NCBI RefSeq assembly: GCF_000423945.1
Contig: NZ_AUIY01000016.1
Location: forward strand, 86,121 to 150,120
Length of the DNA stretch: 64,000 bases
Reading direction: 5' to 3'
Source of the DNA: Butyrivibrio sp. XPD2002
GTDB taxonomy: Bacteria > Bacillota > Clostridia > Lachnospirales > Lachnospiraceae
Of this stretch, positions 34,563 through 44,234 are shown in pieces. Numbering within the stretch: position 1 is the first letter of the stretch; each line of letters starts with the position of its first letter. The position numbers and the translations under genes are program-made. The notes below the pieces were generated by a model that was not told the origin of the DNA, ran no database searches, and saw only the letters and a list, made by a program, of their open reading frames with translations.

Positions 34563-37529
34563 ATGCTGGGATATGGACTCGACAAATATAAAAAATCCAC
34601 GGTTATAACTACCATAATAGTCGGAATAACTGTTTTGCTGATATTATCAGGGCTGTGCATTTTTTCGGCGTTGCATGGAGAAACTATGTATCTGGAAACA
34701 GGTAGCACCGACATTGCGTGCTTTTTGTGGCCATTCATGATTCTCGCCGGACTTTATGGTTATCTCATTTCTCTGATTGTTTTTCTGATTTCTTTTATAG
34801 TGACGCTTTGTGTCAGAATGGATAAAGCAGTTGTTATGTCTGTGTATATGACTGCAGCGTTATGTTTTTCACTCTTTGGGCAATACCGTTTTTTTTCAAC
34901 CAAGAAGAAAACAGCGATATGCGCTATTGTTACGCTGATTTTTACTTCTCTTATTGAATTTTTGTGCCTTTCGGTAATTGCTACCAATCAATATGATTTT
35001 GATATTTTCAGCGATTATACAAAGTATTTTTTAAGAGAAGCCGTCGGAATTATCGTTCTCTCATGCATTTTTCATATCTGTTACACCAAGCTGCCGGATT
35101 ATGTGAAATTTCCATTTCCTATAGCGGTTGCGTATACAGGATATTATGAGGAAGACAAGGAGTTCCAAAGAGGAATCAGAAAAACAAGGATAAGTGTCAA
35201 GATATCAGCAATTATCATTGCTGTTGAGCTTTTACTTGGTATAGCAGTAGCGGTGTTTATGATGGTACTGTTCACTGATAACAGGAATATTTTTGTTGAT
35301 GCCGTCCACCAAGATGAAATTTTTTCTGATATGGGGGAGAAATTATCGCAGGAGGACCTTTCACAGAGGTTTGAAAAGTTAAATTACAGATTTGATGAAA
35401 GAACGATAAGCTACGACATAAAAATGCTGCTTTTAATGCTTTGCGTTGGTGTTCCCATGGCGGGTATAGCCAACTTTTTTACAAAGGTAACTATAGGAAC
35501 GCCGCTTGGAAACATGGCGGATTTTATGCAGGAATATGCCGGGGCTCCTGATGATAAGAAAGTCGAAGTCGGAAGAAAAGCATGTAAGATCAATATAAGA
35601 ACCCACGACGAGATCCAGGTGGTGCATGAATCCATTAAGGATACTGTGGCAGCTGTAGAGAACTACATAAACCATCTGAATGCGGAGTATGAGCTGGAAA
35701 AAGAGCTTGAGGTGGCGCAGAAGTCTTCCGAGGCAAAATCCGCTTTCCTTTCAAACATGTCTCATGAGATAAGAACTCCCATAAATGCTGTACTTGGATT
35801 AAACGAGATGATACTTCGAGAGAGCAGCGAGGATCAGATTCTGGAGTATGCAAACAGCGTGAAAAGTGCCGGCAATTCTCTTCTTGGAATAGTTAATGAT
35901 ATTCTGGATTTTTCCAAGATTGAAGCAGGAAAAATGGAGATCCTTGAGGTGGAATATCACCTGAGCTCTACCATCAATGATCTCCTTAATGTCATAGCTG
36001 TTAAGGCTAATGATAAGGGACTTGAGCTCAATATCGAGATTGACAAAACACTTCCGACAAAGCTTATAGGTGATGAGCTGAGGATCAAGCAGTGCGTGAC
36101 CAACATTTTATCAAATGCAGTGAAGTACACAGAAGAAGGAAGCGTAACTTTAATTGTCTCCTACAGAAAGGCTGATGATGAGAGCATTTTCTTAAGATTC
36201 CGTGTGATTGATACAGGAATCGGAATCAAGGAAGAAGACCTTGAAAAGCTGTACTCACCATTTGAGAGAATTGAGGAGATTCGTAACCGCTCCATTGAAG
36301 GCACAGGTCTCGGAATGAGCATTGTGAAAAAGCTTCTGGCTCTTATGGATACTAAGCTTGAGGTTAAGAGCGTTTACGGCGAGGGCTCAGATTTTTCATT
36401 CGAAGTAAAACAACGTGTTGCAAGCTGGGAAGAGCTTGGAGATTTTAAGGAAAAGTACAGGGAATACCTCAGTAGCCAGAAGGAGTATCGTGAGAGCTTT
36501 ATAGCGCCGGATGCGGAGATTCTTGTTGTGGATGATACTCCGGTTAATCTCACGGTTGTGAAGGGACTTTTAAAGCGTACTAAGGTGAAAATTGATACCG
36601 CGGAAAGCGGATTTGAAACCTTGGAGCTTGTAAAGAAAAAGAAGTATGATGCTATTTTCATAGACCACAGGATGCCTGAGATGGACGGCGTTCAGACCCT
36701 GGAAGCTCTAAAGGATATGGACGATAACCTCTCTATCGACGCGCCTTGCATAGCGCTAACCGCAAATGCGGGTGAGGGTGCAAGGGAGGAATATCTGGCA
36801 GCAGGATTTATAGATTATCTGTCAAAACCGGTAAACGGCGAGCTTCTGGAGAAGATGCTTATGGAGTATCTTCCTGAGGAGAAGATCACGATAGTGACAG
36901 ATGAAAATGCAGAGAGTGATGACGATTCTGACGCCACCAATGGTGATGATGAAGGTGATGTTTTAGATCAGCTTAAGGGAATCGACCTTCAGGAAGCAGT
37001 AAAGAACTGTGGAAGTCGTGAGCTCCTTATGGATGTGGTAAAAGAGTTCCTGATCTCAATAGATCCAAAGGCAGAGAGTATCGAGAAGTGCTTGCAGGAT
37101 AAAGACTATAGAAACTACACTGTCAGTGTTCATGCGCTTAAGAGCTCAGCAAGACTAATTGGTGCCATGGAGCTTTCGCAGATGGCGGCGCACCTTGAGG
37201 ATAGTGGCAACGCTGAGGATGTAAATGAGATAAATGAAAAAACACCGGAACTTTTAACACGTCTTAGAAGCTATAAGGAAATGCTTGCACCGATAAATGC
37301 AGGCACGGATGATGAAAATCTTCCTGAGATTCCGGAGGATGAATTAAAGCGTGCGTTTATGGACATAAGGGAGCTTTTGGAAGCCTATGACTATGATACT
37401 GCGGACGGAATTATGAATATGCTTGCGGACTACAGCATACCTGCGCAGTACAGGGATAAATATGAAAAAGTAAAACAGCTCATGGCAGCAGTTGACAGAG
37501 ATGCACTACTTCAGGTACTGGAGGATTGA
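34563..37529 (+). CDS. Membrane hybrid histidine kinase with REC, Hpt and extra C-terminal domain (copy B)
   Basis: 988 residues, same architecture as the kinase at 2138-5158: about five N-terminal hydrophobic segments, two more around a short loop, HAMP-like linker, H401 in SHEIRTPINAVLGL, HATPase (DTGIGI, GTGLGMSIV), receiver with VDDTPVN and D701 in FIDHRMPEMDG, Hpt with H857 in VHALKSSARL, and the extra helical C-terminal segment ending in AAVDRDALLQVLE (AAVDRDGLLDIL in copy A). The membrane part has diverged most, so the two copies probably sense different signals. It lies 1 bp before its two-receiver regulator. Confidence 0.93.
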   Translation: MLGYGLDKYKKSTVITTIIVGITVLLILSGLCIFSALHGETMYLETGSTDIACFLWPFMILAGLYGYLISLIVFLISFIVTLCVRMDKAVVMSVYMTAALCFSLFGQYRFFSTKKKTAICAIVTLIFTSLIEFLCLSVIATNQYDFDIFSDYTKYFLREAVGIIVLSCIFHICYTKLPDYVKFPFPIAVAYTGYYEEDKEFQRGIRKTRISVKISAIIIAVELLLGIAVAVFMMVLFTDNRNIFVDAVHQDEIFSDMGEKLSQEDLSQRFEKLNYRFDERTISYDIKMLLLMLCVGVPMAGIANFFTKVTIGTPLGNMADFMQEYAGAPDDKKVEVGRKACKINIRTHDEIQVVHESIKDTVAAVENYINHLNAEYELEKELEVAQKSSEAKSAFLSNMSHEIRTPINAVLGLNEMILRESSEDQILEYANSVKSAGNSLLGIVNDILDFSKIEAGKMEILEVEYHLSSTINDLLNVIAVKANDKGLELNIEIDKTLPTKLIGDELRIKQCVTNILSNAVKYTEEGSVTLIVSYRKADDESIFLRFRVIDTGIGIKEEDLEKLYSPFERIEEIRNRSIEGTGLGMSIVKKLLALMDTKLEVKSVYGEGSDFSFEVKQRVASWEELGDFKEKYREYLSSQKEYRESFIAPDAEILVVDDTPVNLTVVKGLLKRTKVKIDTAESGFETLELVKKKKYDAIFIDHRMPEMDGVQTLEALKDMDDNLSIDAPCIALTANAGEGAREEYLAAGFIDYLSKPVNGELLEKMLMEYLPEEKITIVTDENAESDDDSDATNGDDEGDVLDQLKGIDLQEAVKNCGSRELLMDVVKEFLISIDPKAESIEKCLQDKDYRNYTVSVHALKSSARLIGAMELSQMAAHLEDSGNAEDVNEINEKTPELLTRLRSYKEMLAPINAGTDDENLPEIPEDELKRAFMDIRELLEAYDYDTADGIMNMLADYSIPAQYRDKYEKVKQLMAAVDRDALLQVLED

Positions 37530-37530
37530 G

Positions 37531-38298
37531 ATGGAAAAGAGAGTACTTCTTATCGGTGATGGAAAGAGCTTCATGGTTACATCGATTGCAAAGGAACTAA
37601 AGGAGGAAGGCTTTACAGTTATTTCCTCTACCGCGGATGTTACGGCAATCGAGCATATGGAGGATAAGCCCAGCGTCTATCTTATTTATATTGATGATAT
37701 AGATAAGATGAGGGATCTTTTTGTATACCTTCGTGACAGAGCTGTTGAGAGCGATATCTCAGTCAGTGTCATAGGCTCACCTGACGAGCTTGAAAAGTTC
37801 TATAAAATAATTTCCAAGGAGAAAATAGCAGCGGCTTTTGAGAGACCGGTTAATGTCAAGCAGCTTGCAAGTGAGATGCAAAGAGTCGTTGCAAACGAAG
37901 AGGTACGACTTCAGAAAAAGAAGATACTTGTGGTTGATGATGATGGTACGATGCTAAGAACCATAAAAAGCTGGCTCTCGGAAAAGTATCAGGTATTCAT
38001 GGTGAATTCCGGAGTTTCTGCTATAACCTTCCTTGCGAAAAACAAAGTGGATCTCATTCTTCTTGATTATGAAATGCCTGTAACTACCGGACCAAAGGTA
38101 CTTGAGATGCTAAGGAGTGAGCCGGGAACAAGCGATATTCCCGTTATGTTCCTTACGAATAAATCTGACAGGGAAAGTGTAATGGGGGTTATTGCCCTTA
38201 AGCCTGAAAAATATCTCCTAAAGACAATGCCCCCTGCTGAACTTATTGCCAGTATTGATGAGTTTTTTGAAAAGCAGAAGCTGAAGAACTATATGTAA
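37531..38298 (+). CDS. Two-receiver response regulator without DNA-binding domain (copy B)
   Basis: 255 residues from ATG 37531, chosen because GGAGG precedes it and the N-terminus then matches copy A (MEKRVLLIG). The C-terminal receiver has KILVVDDDGT, D179 in LILLDYEMP and KYLLKT; MDG of copy A reads TTG here. The N-terminal half is a pseudo-receiver without acceptor aspartate. It lies 1 bp after its kinase and its stop abuts the stop of the convergent esterase gene. Output is probably a protein partner. Confidence 0.9.
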   Translation: MEKRVLLIGDGKSFMVTSIAKELKEEGFTVISSTADVTAIEHMEDKPSVYLIYIDDIDKMRDLFVYLRDRAVESDISVSVIGSPDELEKFYKIISKEKIAAAFERPVNVKQLASEMQRVVANEEVRLQKKKILVVDDDGTMLRTIKSWLSEKYQVFMVNSGVSAITFLAKNKVDLILLDYEMPVTTGPKVLEMLRSEPGTSDIPVMFLTNKSDRESVMGVIALKPEKYLLKTMPPAELIASIDEFFEKQKLKNYM

Positions 38299-38949
38299 TC
38301 AGAGAAGATTTGATTCGTGAAGCTTTTCATAAATGGCCTGTCCCAGTTTTCTGTGGGCAGCAGCGTCGATATGCACTCCGTCTGCAGGACTGGGTGATAC
38401 GAGCTTTGCGGCATCAAGGAATTCGCAGCCGTACATTTCTGCCAGCTGTTTGTACCAGGTTGCAAGCTCTGCGGATACCTTCTGGGTATTTAAGAAATCG
38501 AAGCAATCCTCAAGCCAGGAGCCTTTTCCTGTGGTTCCAACAAGCGGAGGAGAGATGAGCAGGATCTTCATTTTGTCATTCATGCGGAATCTGTTGTGAG
38601 CCTGAACTCTTTCAAGGAAAATCTGCATTTCACCGGCGATATCCATTGAGCAATATGAAAATTTTCTCTTTAAGTCATTAGTCCCCAGCATGATGATCAT
38701 GACTTCAAGCGGGGACTGGCTTTCTATGCATGGAATAACATATTTTAAGCCGTTTTTCTCACCCTCTGCAGGATCGTCAGTGGCTATTGTGCGGCCGTTG
38801 TGACCTTCCTCAACAACCTTGTAGGACTCACCTAAAAGTGTCTGCAATACACCTGTCCAGCGGCTGTTTTCTTCTATACGTGATCTCTTTTCCGGGTCAT
38901 ATCCCCATGTGAGTGAATCTCCAAAACACAGTATTCTTTTCTTTTCCAT
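38299..38949 (-). CDS. SGNH/GDSL hydrolase (esterase)
   Basis: 216 residues from the ATG at 38949. CFGDSLTWG (block I serine), the glycine in EEGHNGRTI (block II), LGTNDLK (block III) and DGVHIDAAAH (block V, Asp and His) give the complete catalytic set. No signal peptide, so it acts in the cytosol, possibly deacetylating imported carbohydrate or related esters. It converges on the response-regulator gene with stop codons directly adjacent (38298/38299). A longer reading of the frame would add residues without a ribosome site. Confidence 0.88.
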   Translation of the reverse strand: MEKKRILCFGDSLTWGYDPEKRSRIEENSRWTGVLQTLLGESYKVVEEGHNGRTIATDDPAEGEKNGLKYVIPCIESQSPLEVMIIMLGTNDLKRKFSYCSMDIAGEMQIFLERVQAHNRFRMNDKMKILLISPPLVGTTGKGSWLEDCFDFLNTQKVSAELATWYKQLAEMYGCEFLDAAKLVSPSPADGVHIDAAAHRKLGQAIYEKLHESNLL

Positions 38950-39189
38950 AATGAACCTCTGATTTATATAGAATTTGCTACCCGTAAATAATATCATATC
39001 CGGGGGTTAATTTGATTGATTTTTATAATATGAGTGGAACTGGCTGTGCGAAGTTCCGATAATACCATTTTTCGGGTGAAGGATAAGTCAAATTCGGTTA
39101 TAATAGATACATATGTAACTTTTGACATGGAGATAATATTGCTCAGGGGATGACTGGTAGTACATGACACCGGTGTATCAGGAGGTATT

Positions 39190-40371
39190 ATGAAAAAGAA
39201 AACTCTCAGCATTTTATTATTAACTTGTACACTTACTGCCGCTGTTACAGGCTGCAGTTCTAAAAAAGCCGAGGCCGGGGAGAGCCAGGTAGTGGTAAAT
39301 GCTTCCGAGGCGAATACCGTTAAGGTCGAGGAGACAGAGAAAGCAGAAGAAACAGTAAAAGCAGAAGAACCTGAAATAACAGAAGATACAGTAGATACAG
39401 ATAAAATAGACGAAGAAAAGACAGAAGATATAAAAATTGCGGAAGACACAGAACAAATAGAGGAGACCGAGACACCTCTCAGTGCCGCTCCTGAAGAGAA
39501 GCCTATCAGTGAGCCTATTTCTGAAGAAAAGATGGAAGAGTTCTTCGATAAGGTCATAACAGAGACAGGCTCTGCCTATGAGGATATACTCTGCTGCAGT
39601 CTTAACGACTTTGATGGCAACGGTACATACGAGGGACTTGTTTATGTGGGCAAGGGGCCCGATGATGAGCTCGGATGGTGCGATGGCAAGGTATATTTTG
39701 TAAATGACGATATCTGCAGAGAGGTGTATTCGGGAACTCTTGCCATGAATGATGATGGCAATGTGTTCTGGGTTATGGATGCAGGTAACAGATATTTCGT
39801 AGCCTTTGATGAAGCCTATGTGACAGCACAGCTTACATACGTCTACTATATTGACGGAGATCAGCTGGTGGAGTCCAATATTTCCAAGCTTGGAGACCTC
39901 TACCCCGGCGCTGACATTGAGAACATCGCCATGACCTACAGTGCCTACGACGGCTATCTTAATTATGTTGAAGGTGATGAGTCATCCTACATGTGGACAG
40001 GACACACCTGGAAGCCCTATTATTTCTACTACGACAGTGAGAAGAAGGACTTCATGGAATATGGTGGAACCGATATCACAGAGGAAGAGCTGGAGAAGAT
40101 AGTTGGCTTTGACCTCGCCGGCAAGATCAAGGGCTCAGGCTACAGGGTAGACAGAATCTTACGCAGGAAAAATGGCATAGTTAACGTCAACTACTCATCA
40201 GAGGAGCAGCTCATGGACGGCACCACAGATATTACCTACAAGAATGCCAACTTTGATGAGAAGACAGGAGAGTTCGTTGATGCCTGGGGAACAGGCGGAA
40301 CAACCTGGCAGGATTCCGATTTTGGTGGTATCTACAACGATGCAATGTTAAGCGACATAGCAGTATATTAA
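39190..40371 (+). CDS. Lipoprotein of unknown function
   Basis: 393 residues. The signal peptide ends in a lipobox (AAVTG-C). An E/T/K-rich linker (about 30-110), built from short repeats such as EETEKAEETVKAEE, leads to a folded domain starting near 115 (DFDGNGTYEGLVYVG). It shares layout and this Asp-rich loop with the lipoprotein at 24647-25459. AGGAGG precedes the ATG; a terminator follows. No enzymatic motif recognised. Confidence 0.83.
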   Translation: MKKKTLSILLLTCTLTAAVTGCSSKKAEAGESQVVVNASEANTVKVEETEKAEETVKAEEPEITEDTVDTDKIDEEKTEDIKIAEDTEQIEETETPLSAAPEEKPISEPISEEKMEEFFDKVITETGSAYEDILCCSLNDFDGNGTYEGLVYVGKGPDDELGWCDGKVYFVNDDICREVYSGTLAMNDDGNVFWVMDAGNRYFVAFDEAYVTAQLTYVYYIDGDQLVESNISKLGDLYPGADIENIAMTYSAYDGYLNYVEGDESSYMWTGHTWKPYYFYYDSEKKDFMEYGGTDITEEELEKIVGFDLAGKIKGSGYRVDRILRRKNGIVNVNYSSEEQLMDGTTDITYKNANFDEKTGEFVDAWGTGGTTWQDSDFGGIYNDAMLSDIAVY

Positions 40372-40381
40372 ATTAAATGAC

Positions 40382-40424
40382 AGCTCCCGGTATTTCTGAT
40401 TCTGAAATACTGGGAGCTTTTTAT
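40382..40424 (+). terminator. Terminator after the 393-aa lipoprotein gene
   Basis: AGCTCCCGGTATTTC and GAAATACTGGGAGCT pair over 15 bp with one wobble and a 7-base loop, followed by TTTTATATC. Confidence 0.85.
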
Positions 40425-40444
40425 ATCTTTTTTCATAAAAATGG

Positions 40445-40503
40445 TTGACAAAAATCCGTGACATAATTATATTGAATATATATTCAATGAATTGATATTC
40501 AAT
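40445..40503 (+). promoter_or_regulatory. Promoter with overlapping TetR-type operator
   Basis: TTGACA (40445-40450), 17-bp spacer, TATATT (40468-40473). The perfect 16-bp palindrome TTGAATATATATTCAA (40472-40487) overlaps the -10 box, and a second, shorter site ATTGATATTCAAT (40491-40503) repeats the ATATTCAA half-site. The operon's own TetR regulator (42019-42585) is the obvious candidate to bind it. Confidence 0.75.
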
Positions 40504-40526
40504 AAAAACGAATGGGGATAAAAGGC

Positions 40527-42104
40527 ATGAAAAAAGAGAAGAAGGTTGTAATAATCGGTGGCGGAGTGGCAGGACTTTCAGCAGGAATATATGCGCGTCT
40601 GTGCGGTATGGAGGCTGAGATCTATGAGAAGAATTCGATTCCCGGAGGAGAGTGCATCGGCTGGAACAGGGAAGGTTATCACATCGATAACTGCATTCAC
40701 TGGCTCACAGGAACAAGGAAGGATACAGAGCTCTACGACGTATGGAAAACTGTGGGAGCATTGTCAGATGATACTCAGTATGCCGTTCTTGATTCATTTT
40801 TCACCACATGTCATGGCGGTAAAAGTGCAACACTCTGGGCTGACCTTGACCGTACAAAGAGAGAGCTGACAGAGCTTTCACCTGAGGATGCCGAAGAGAT
40901 AAGTAAGTTTATCGAGTATGTGGAATATTCCAAGAAGTGTCTCATTCCTGCCAATAAGCCTTTGGACATGTTCGGCATTGGCGACTATATCCGCATGGGT
41001 AAGGAGATGGGCGACTTCGTGAAGGTGATGAAGGAGCTTGGAAATATCTCCCTTGAGGATTATAGCAAGAGATTCAAGGCTCCCATAATCCAGAAGCTCA
41101 TGTGCGACTATCTGCCCAAGGAGTACACCGCTTATTCACTGCTTGTATCCTATGCAACTATTGCTGATGGCAACGGCAACATCCCTATGGGCGGCTCTCT
41201 CCAGATGTCCCTCAGAATGGAGAAGCGCTTCAGGGAGCTTGGCGGTAAGATCTTCTATAATAAATCTGCAGCTAAGATAGAAGTGGATAAGAAAAAGGCA
41301 CAGGCTGTTCTTTTCGAGGATGGCACAAGGGCTGAGGGCGATTACTACATCGCAACTGTTGATACGGCAGTTCTTTTCGGAAAACTTATCAGTGGAAAAT
41401 ACATGCCTGCAGCTTTGAAAAATGCCTATGAATCTGCAAATATCTATCCTGCAACCAGTGGCTTCCAGGCAGCATATTCAGTAAATAAGAGCTTTAATCC
41501 AGGAGAGACAGTTTTCATAGATATAGAGCCTCTTAAGGTTGGCGCTACCACCTTCGACAGAATGTATGTTAAGGTATATGGCTATGACAAGACCTTCGTG
41601 AAGGGTGACAGACAGGTGCTCCAGACCAGCATTTTCCAGACTGATGCTGACTATGAGGTTTGGAAGGGAATGTTCCCAGATGAGTATAAAGAGGCTAAGA
41701 TGAAGCTTTCTGATGAGATAGTAAAGAGAATTGAGGCAGCTTTCCCTGAGATTAAGGGAGACCTTGAATACCTCGACTCCTGGACACCTCTTACCTATGA
41801 GCGCTACTGCAATGCATATCACGGCAGCTACATGAGCTTTATCACGACAGCAGGTGCCAAGTCCATCAGGATAAAGGGCGACATCAAGGGCATCAGAAAT
41901 CTTACCTTTGCAGGTCAGTGGAATACCTCACCCGGAGGACTTCCCATTGCAGTTACTAACGGCAAGTTCGCAATCCAGAGAATTTGCCATAAAAAGAGCA
42001 TTACTATGGAGGATTACAATGACAAGAGAGGAACAGAAGGAAGAGAGACGACAGGCAATATTGATGACGGCGCTGAGTCTCTTCGTAGAGAAAGGGTATC
42101 ATGA
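40527..42104 (+). CDS. FAD-dependent oxidoreductase (phytoene desaturase/CrtI-like)
   Basis: 525 residues from ATG 40527. VVIIGGGVAGLSAGIYARL is the FAD-binding Rossmann motif, followed by GGECIGWNREGYHID, as in CrtI-like amine-oxidase-fold proteins. The C-terminal TFAGQWNTSPGGLPIAVTNG binds FAD as well. The natural substrate is unknown; in this lineage such proteins are common without a carotenoid pathway. The start at 40512 is also possible. The last 86 bp overlap the tetR gene in another frame, and the last about 28 residues (after HKKSITMED) look like unselected overlap sequence. Expression is probably repressed by the downstream TetR through the palindromic site at the promoter. Confidence 0.88.
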   Translation: MKKEKKVVIIGGGVAGLSAGIYARLCGMEAEIYEKNSIPGGECIGWNREGYHIDNCIHWLTGTRKDTELYDVWKTVGALSDDTQYAVLDSFFTTCHGGKSATLWADLDRTKRELTELSPEDAEEISKFIEYVEYSKKCLIPANKPLDMFGIGDYIRMGKEMGDFVKVMKELGNISLEDYSKRFKAPIIQKLMCDYLPKEYTAYSLLVSYATIADGNGNIPMGGSLQMSLRMEKRFRELGGKIFYNKSAAKIEVDKKKAQAVLFEDGTRAEGDYYIATVDTAVLFGKLISGKYMPAALKNAYESANIYPATSGFQAAYSVNKSFNPGETVFIDIEPLKVGATTFDRMYVKVYGYDKTFVKGDRQVLQTSIFQTDADYEVWKGMFPDEYKEAKMKLSDEIVKRIEAAFPEIKGDLEYLDSWTPLTYERYCNAYHGSYMSFITTAGAKSIRIKGDIKGIRNLTFAGQWNTSPGGLPIAVTNGKFAIQRICHKKSITMEDYNDKRGTEGRETTGNIDDGAESLRRERVS

Positions 42105-42585
42105 GACCAAGGTCAGCGATATTGCTGCCGCAGTTCCCATGAGCACCGGATTGATGTTCCATTATTTTAAATCAAAGGAGGAGCTCCTTCTGGAGCTGGT
42201 AAAAAGGGGCAAGGATTTTTCAAACGCTACCGGTGACAGTAAGGGCGCTCCTGCGGATATTTTCTTAAAGGGAATGCTTGAAGAGCTGTTCCTTTATGCC
42301 AAGAAGCAGCCCTTTGTATCCAACATGTTCGTTCTCATGGCACAGGCCAGAAGAGCCGGCATGCCTGAGGAGGTCAGGAAGGAGGCACTGTCTGTTCAGG
42401 CAGTGGACAACACCGCAGAGCTTATAAAAAAGGGCCAAAAGGACGGGATCTTCCGAGAGGGAGACCCCACACTCCTTGCGCTGTGCTTCTGGTCAGCCTT
42501 CCAGGGAATAATGGAGGAGATGACCATAAATAAGAATCTGGACACCCCGGACCCTGACTGGCTCCTTGATATTTTAAGGAAATGA
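42019..42585 (+). CDS. TetR-family transcriptional regulator
   Basis: 188 residues. The N-terminal HTH (about 8-55: ILMTALSLFVEKGYHETKV, then SDIAAAVPMSTGLMFHYF) is clear, followed by a helical ligand domain. GGAGG 6 bp before the ATG at 42019 decides the start, deep inside the oxidoreductase gene (86-bp overlap). Inference: it represses its own operon at the palindrome 40472-40487 and is released by a substrate or product of the oxidoreductase. Confidence 0.9.
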   Translation: MTREEQKEERRQAILMTALSLFVEKGYHETKVSDIAAAVPMSTGLMFHYFKSKEELLLELVKRGKDFSNATGDSKGAPADIFLKGMLEELFLYAKKQPFVSNMFVLMAQARRAGMPEEVRKEALSVQAVDNTAELIKKGQKDGIFREGDPTLLALCFWSAFQGIMEEMTINKNLDTPDPDWLLDILRK

Positions 42586-42691
42586 TTTCTCTTTTCATGA
42601 TTTTTAGATGCAAATATCTCAAAATGGTATTAGAATATACTATATCAAGTGGTCGACACCTGACTTAGTTCTACATTTTGGGGAGAGAATC

Positions 42692-44185
42692 ATGGGGAAA
42701 AAAGTTGAAAATTGTGCATTGATTTCTATCTTGATCGGAGCAGTGCTTCTTACAGCGTATATGCTGTTTCACAACTTAGGTGCTAATTATCTGATTTCGA
42801 CGGACGAGGCGTATCATGCCACGAATGCTTATGAGATGTATAAGCAGAGCAATTGGGTAATAAACACCTATAAATATGCGGCGGACTATTTTAATTCCAA
42901 GCCTCCGCTGTGTCTTGACCTTATGGTTGCTTCATTTAAGGTGCTGGGAGCAAGCGGCTTTGCTGCAAGATTCCCTTCAGCCTTAGGCGGCCTTTTGACA
43001 ATTCTGCTTATCATCCTGTTTTTGATAAAAAGAGATAACCTGTATTCAGCAGCTATTGCGCCCGTTGTTTTTGCGGCGTGCACGCCCTTCTTTACATTCC
43101 ACATGTACAGGGCAGCTGAGATGGACTCCTTTTTCAATTTCTTCTTTGTGATAGCCATGCTGTCACTGTATGAGATGGAAGAGAATGCAAAGTACATGTA
43201 TATGTATGGCCTTGCGCTTGGCCTTGCCTTCATGTGCAAGGGACCTCACGCAGCACTTATTTTCATAATCGGACTTCTCTATATTCCTAAGATCAAAAAG
43301 GCCTTCATGTCACCGGTAAGGGTAGTGTTGTCAGCGCTTCTTGCTGCAATAATTCCCGTTGCATGGATGATAAAGAGATCGATGTTTGATGGAGTGCAGT
43401 TCATAAATACGCTGATGTTTGGTGAGACCGTGGACAGAGTAAGCGGCTCAGGCAACAAGTTTTGGGAGCCTGTAATTGACTTTGTGACTTCTAATGTAAG
43501 CGAGATTTTCATTGTGGCACTTGTGACTATAGTAGCTGCAGTGCTTATCGCAAGACACTTCACAGGAAGAGAGTACATCACCGTAATACGTGATTTTGTC
43601 TGGGAAAACTATCTTTTTATCATCTGGACTGCAGTACCGGTGCTGTTTTTTGCAACCATGAGAAGCTACCTCGACTGGTACACCTACACCTCACAGCTGG
43701 CGCTTTGCATCCTTGTTGCCAGAATGTGCGGCTTTATAGCGGTAAGAGCCAAGGGTAAAAAGATACTGCTTGCAGCTACCTCAATTGGACTTGTGGTGCT
43801 GGCTTCATTTTTCTTTATCATTCCCTGCATCAAAAATGACATCAACCTTGCAGGAACAGGCGGACATCCTGTGGATGAATTTACTGAGGATATGAAAACC
43901 TTTGAAGCTCAATACGGAAAAGAGTATTCCGGAAGAAATGTATACCTCATTTCGGATTTCAGAGACTACTCTGAGCAGGGACACTGGGAGCCCGAATATG
44001 TGGCACCTGCCGAGATGTACTGTGACTTCCTTCCTGTAGATGGAACTGTTGATAATTTCTTAAGCGATACGGGCTCCATCATCATAGTGGATAAGGACCT
44101 CTGGGATGACTACGCCGGTGTACTTTCCGGCCACGTGATCCTTCAGGATAATTCCTATCTGATATTTAGCACAGATACATATTAA
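42692..44185 (+). CDS. GT39-like (ArnT/PMT-type) membrane glycosyltransferase
   Basis: 497 residues from ATG 42692 (GGGGAGAG upstream; the longer frame has no site). About eleven hydrophobic segments. STDEAYHATNAYEMY in the first outer loop carries the acidic residues of the GT-C fold, followed by NSKPPLCLDLMV and FAARFPSALGG, both usual in ArnT-type enzymes that use polyprenyl-phosphate sugars. The C-terminal third is a soluble domain. Probably decorates a cell-envelope glycan or protein; donor and acceptor cannot be read. Its terminator is shared with the convergent PRPP synthetase gene. Confidence 0.85.
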   Translation: MGKKVENCALISILIGAVLLTAYMLFHNLGANYLISTDEAYHATNAYEMYKQSNWVINTYKYAADYFNSKPPLCLDLMVASFKVLGASGFAARFPSALGGLLTILLIILFLIKRDNLYSAAIAPVVFAACTPFFTFHMYRAAEMDSFFNFFFVIAMLSLYEMEENAKYMYMYGLALGLAFMCKGPHAALIFIIGLLYIPKIKKAFMSPVRVVLSALLAAIIPVAWMIKRSMFDGVQFINTLMFGETVDRVSGSGNKFWEPVIDFVTSNVSEIFIVALVTIVAAVLIARHFTGREYITVIRDFVWENYLFIIWTAVPVLFFATMRSYLDWYTYTSQLALCILVARMCGFIAVRAKGKKILLAATSIGLVVLASFFFIIPCIKNDINLAGTGGHPVDEFTEDMKTFEAQYGKEYSGRNVYLISDFRDYSEQGHWEPEYVAPAEMYCDFLPVDGTVDNFLSDTGSIIIVDKDLWDDYAGVLSGHVILQDNSYLIFSTDTY

Positions 44186-44192
44186 AAGTGAA

Positions 44193-44234
44193 AAAGACCG
44201 AACCATTGTAAGTTAAAAATGGTTCGGTCTTTAT
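44193..44234. terminator. Bidirectional terminator between the glycosyltransferase and prs
   Basis: AAAGACCGAACCAT (44193-44206) and ATGGTTCGGTCTTT (44219-44232) are perfect 14-bp arms with A- and T-rich flanks, between converging genes. Confidence 0.88.

Noticed and set aside
40512..40526. Five-residue longer start of the oxidoreductase
   Set aside because: The GGGG serving ATG 40527 lies within the first codons of the longer form; the difference is small and not certain.
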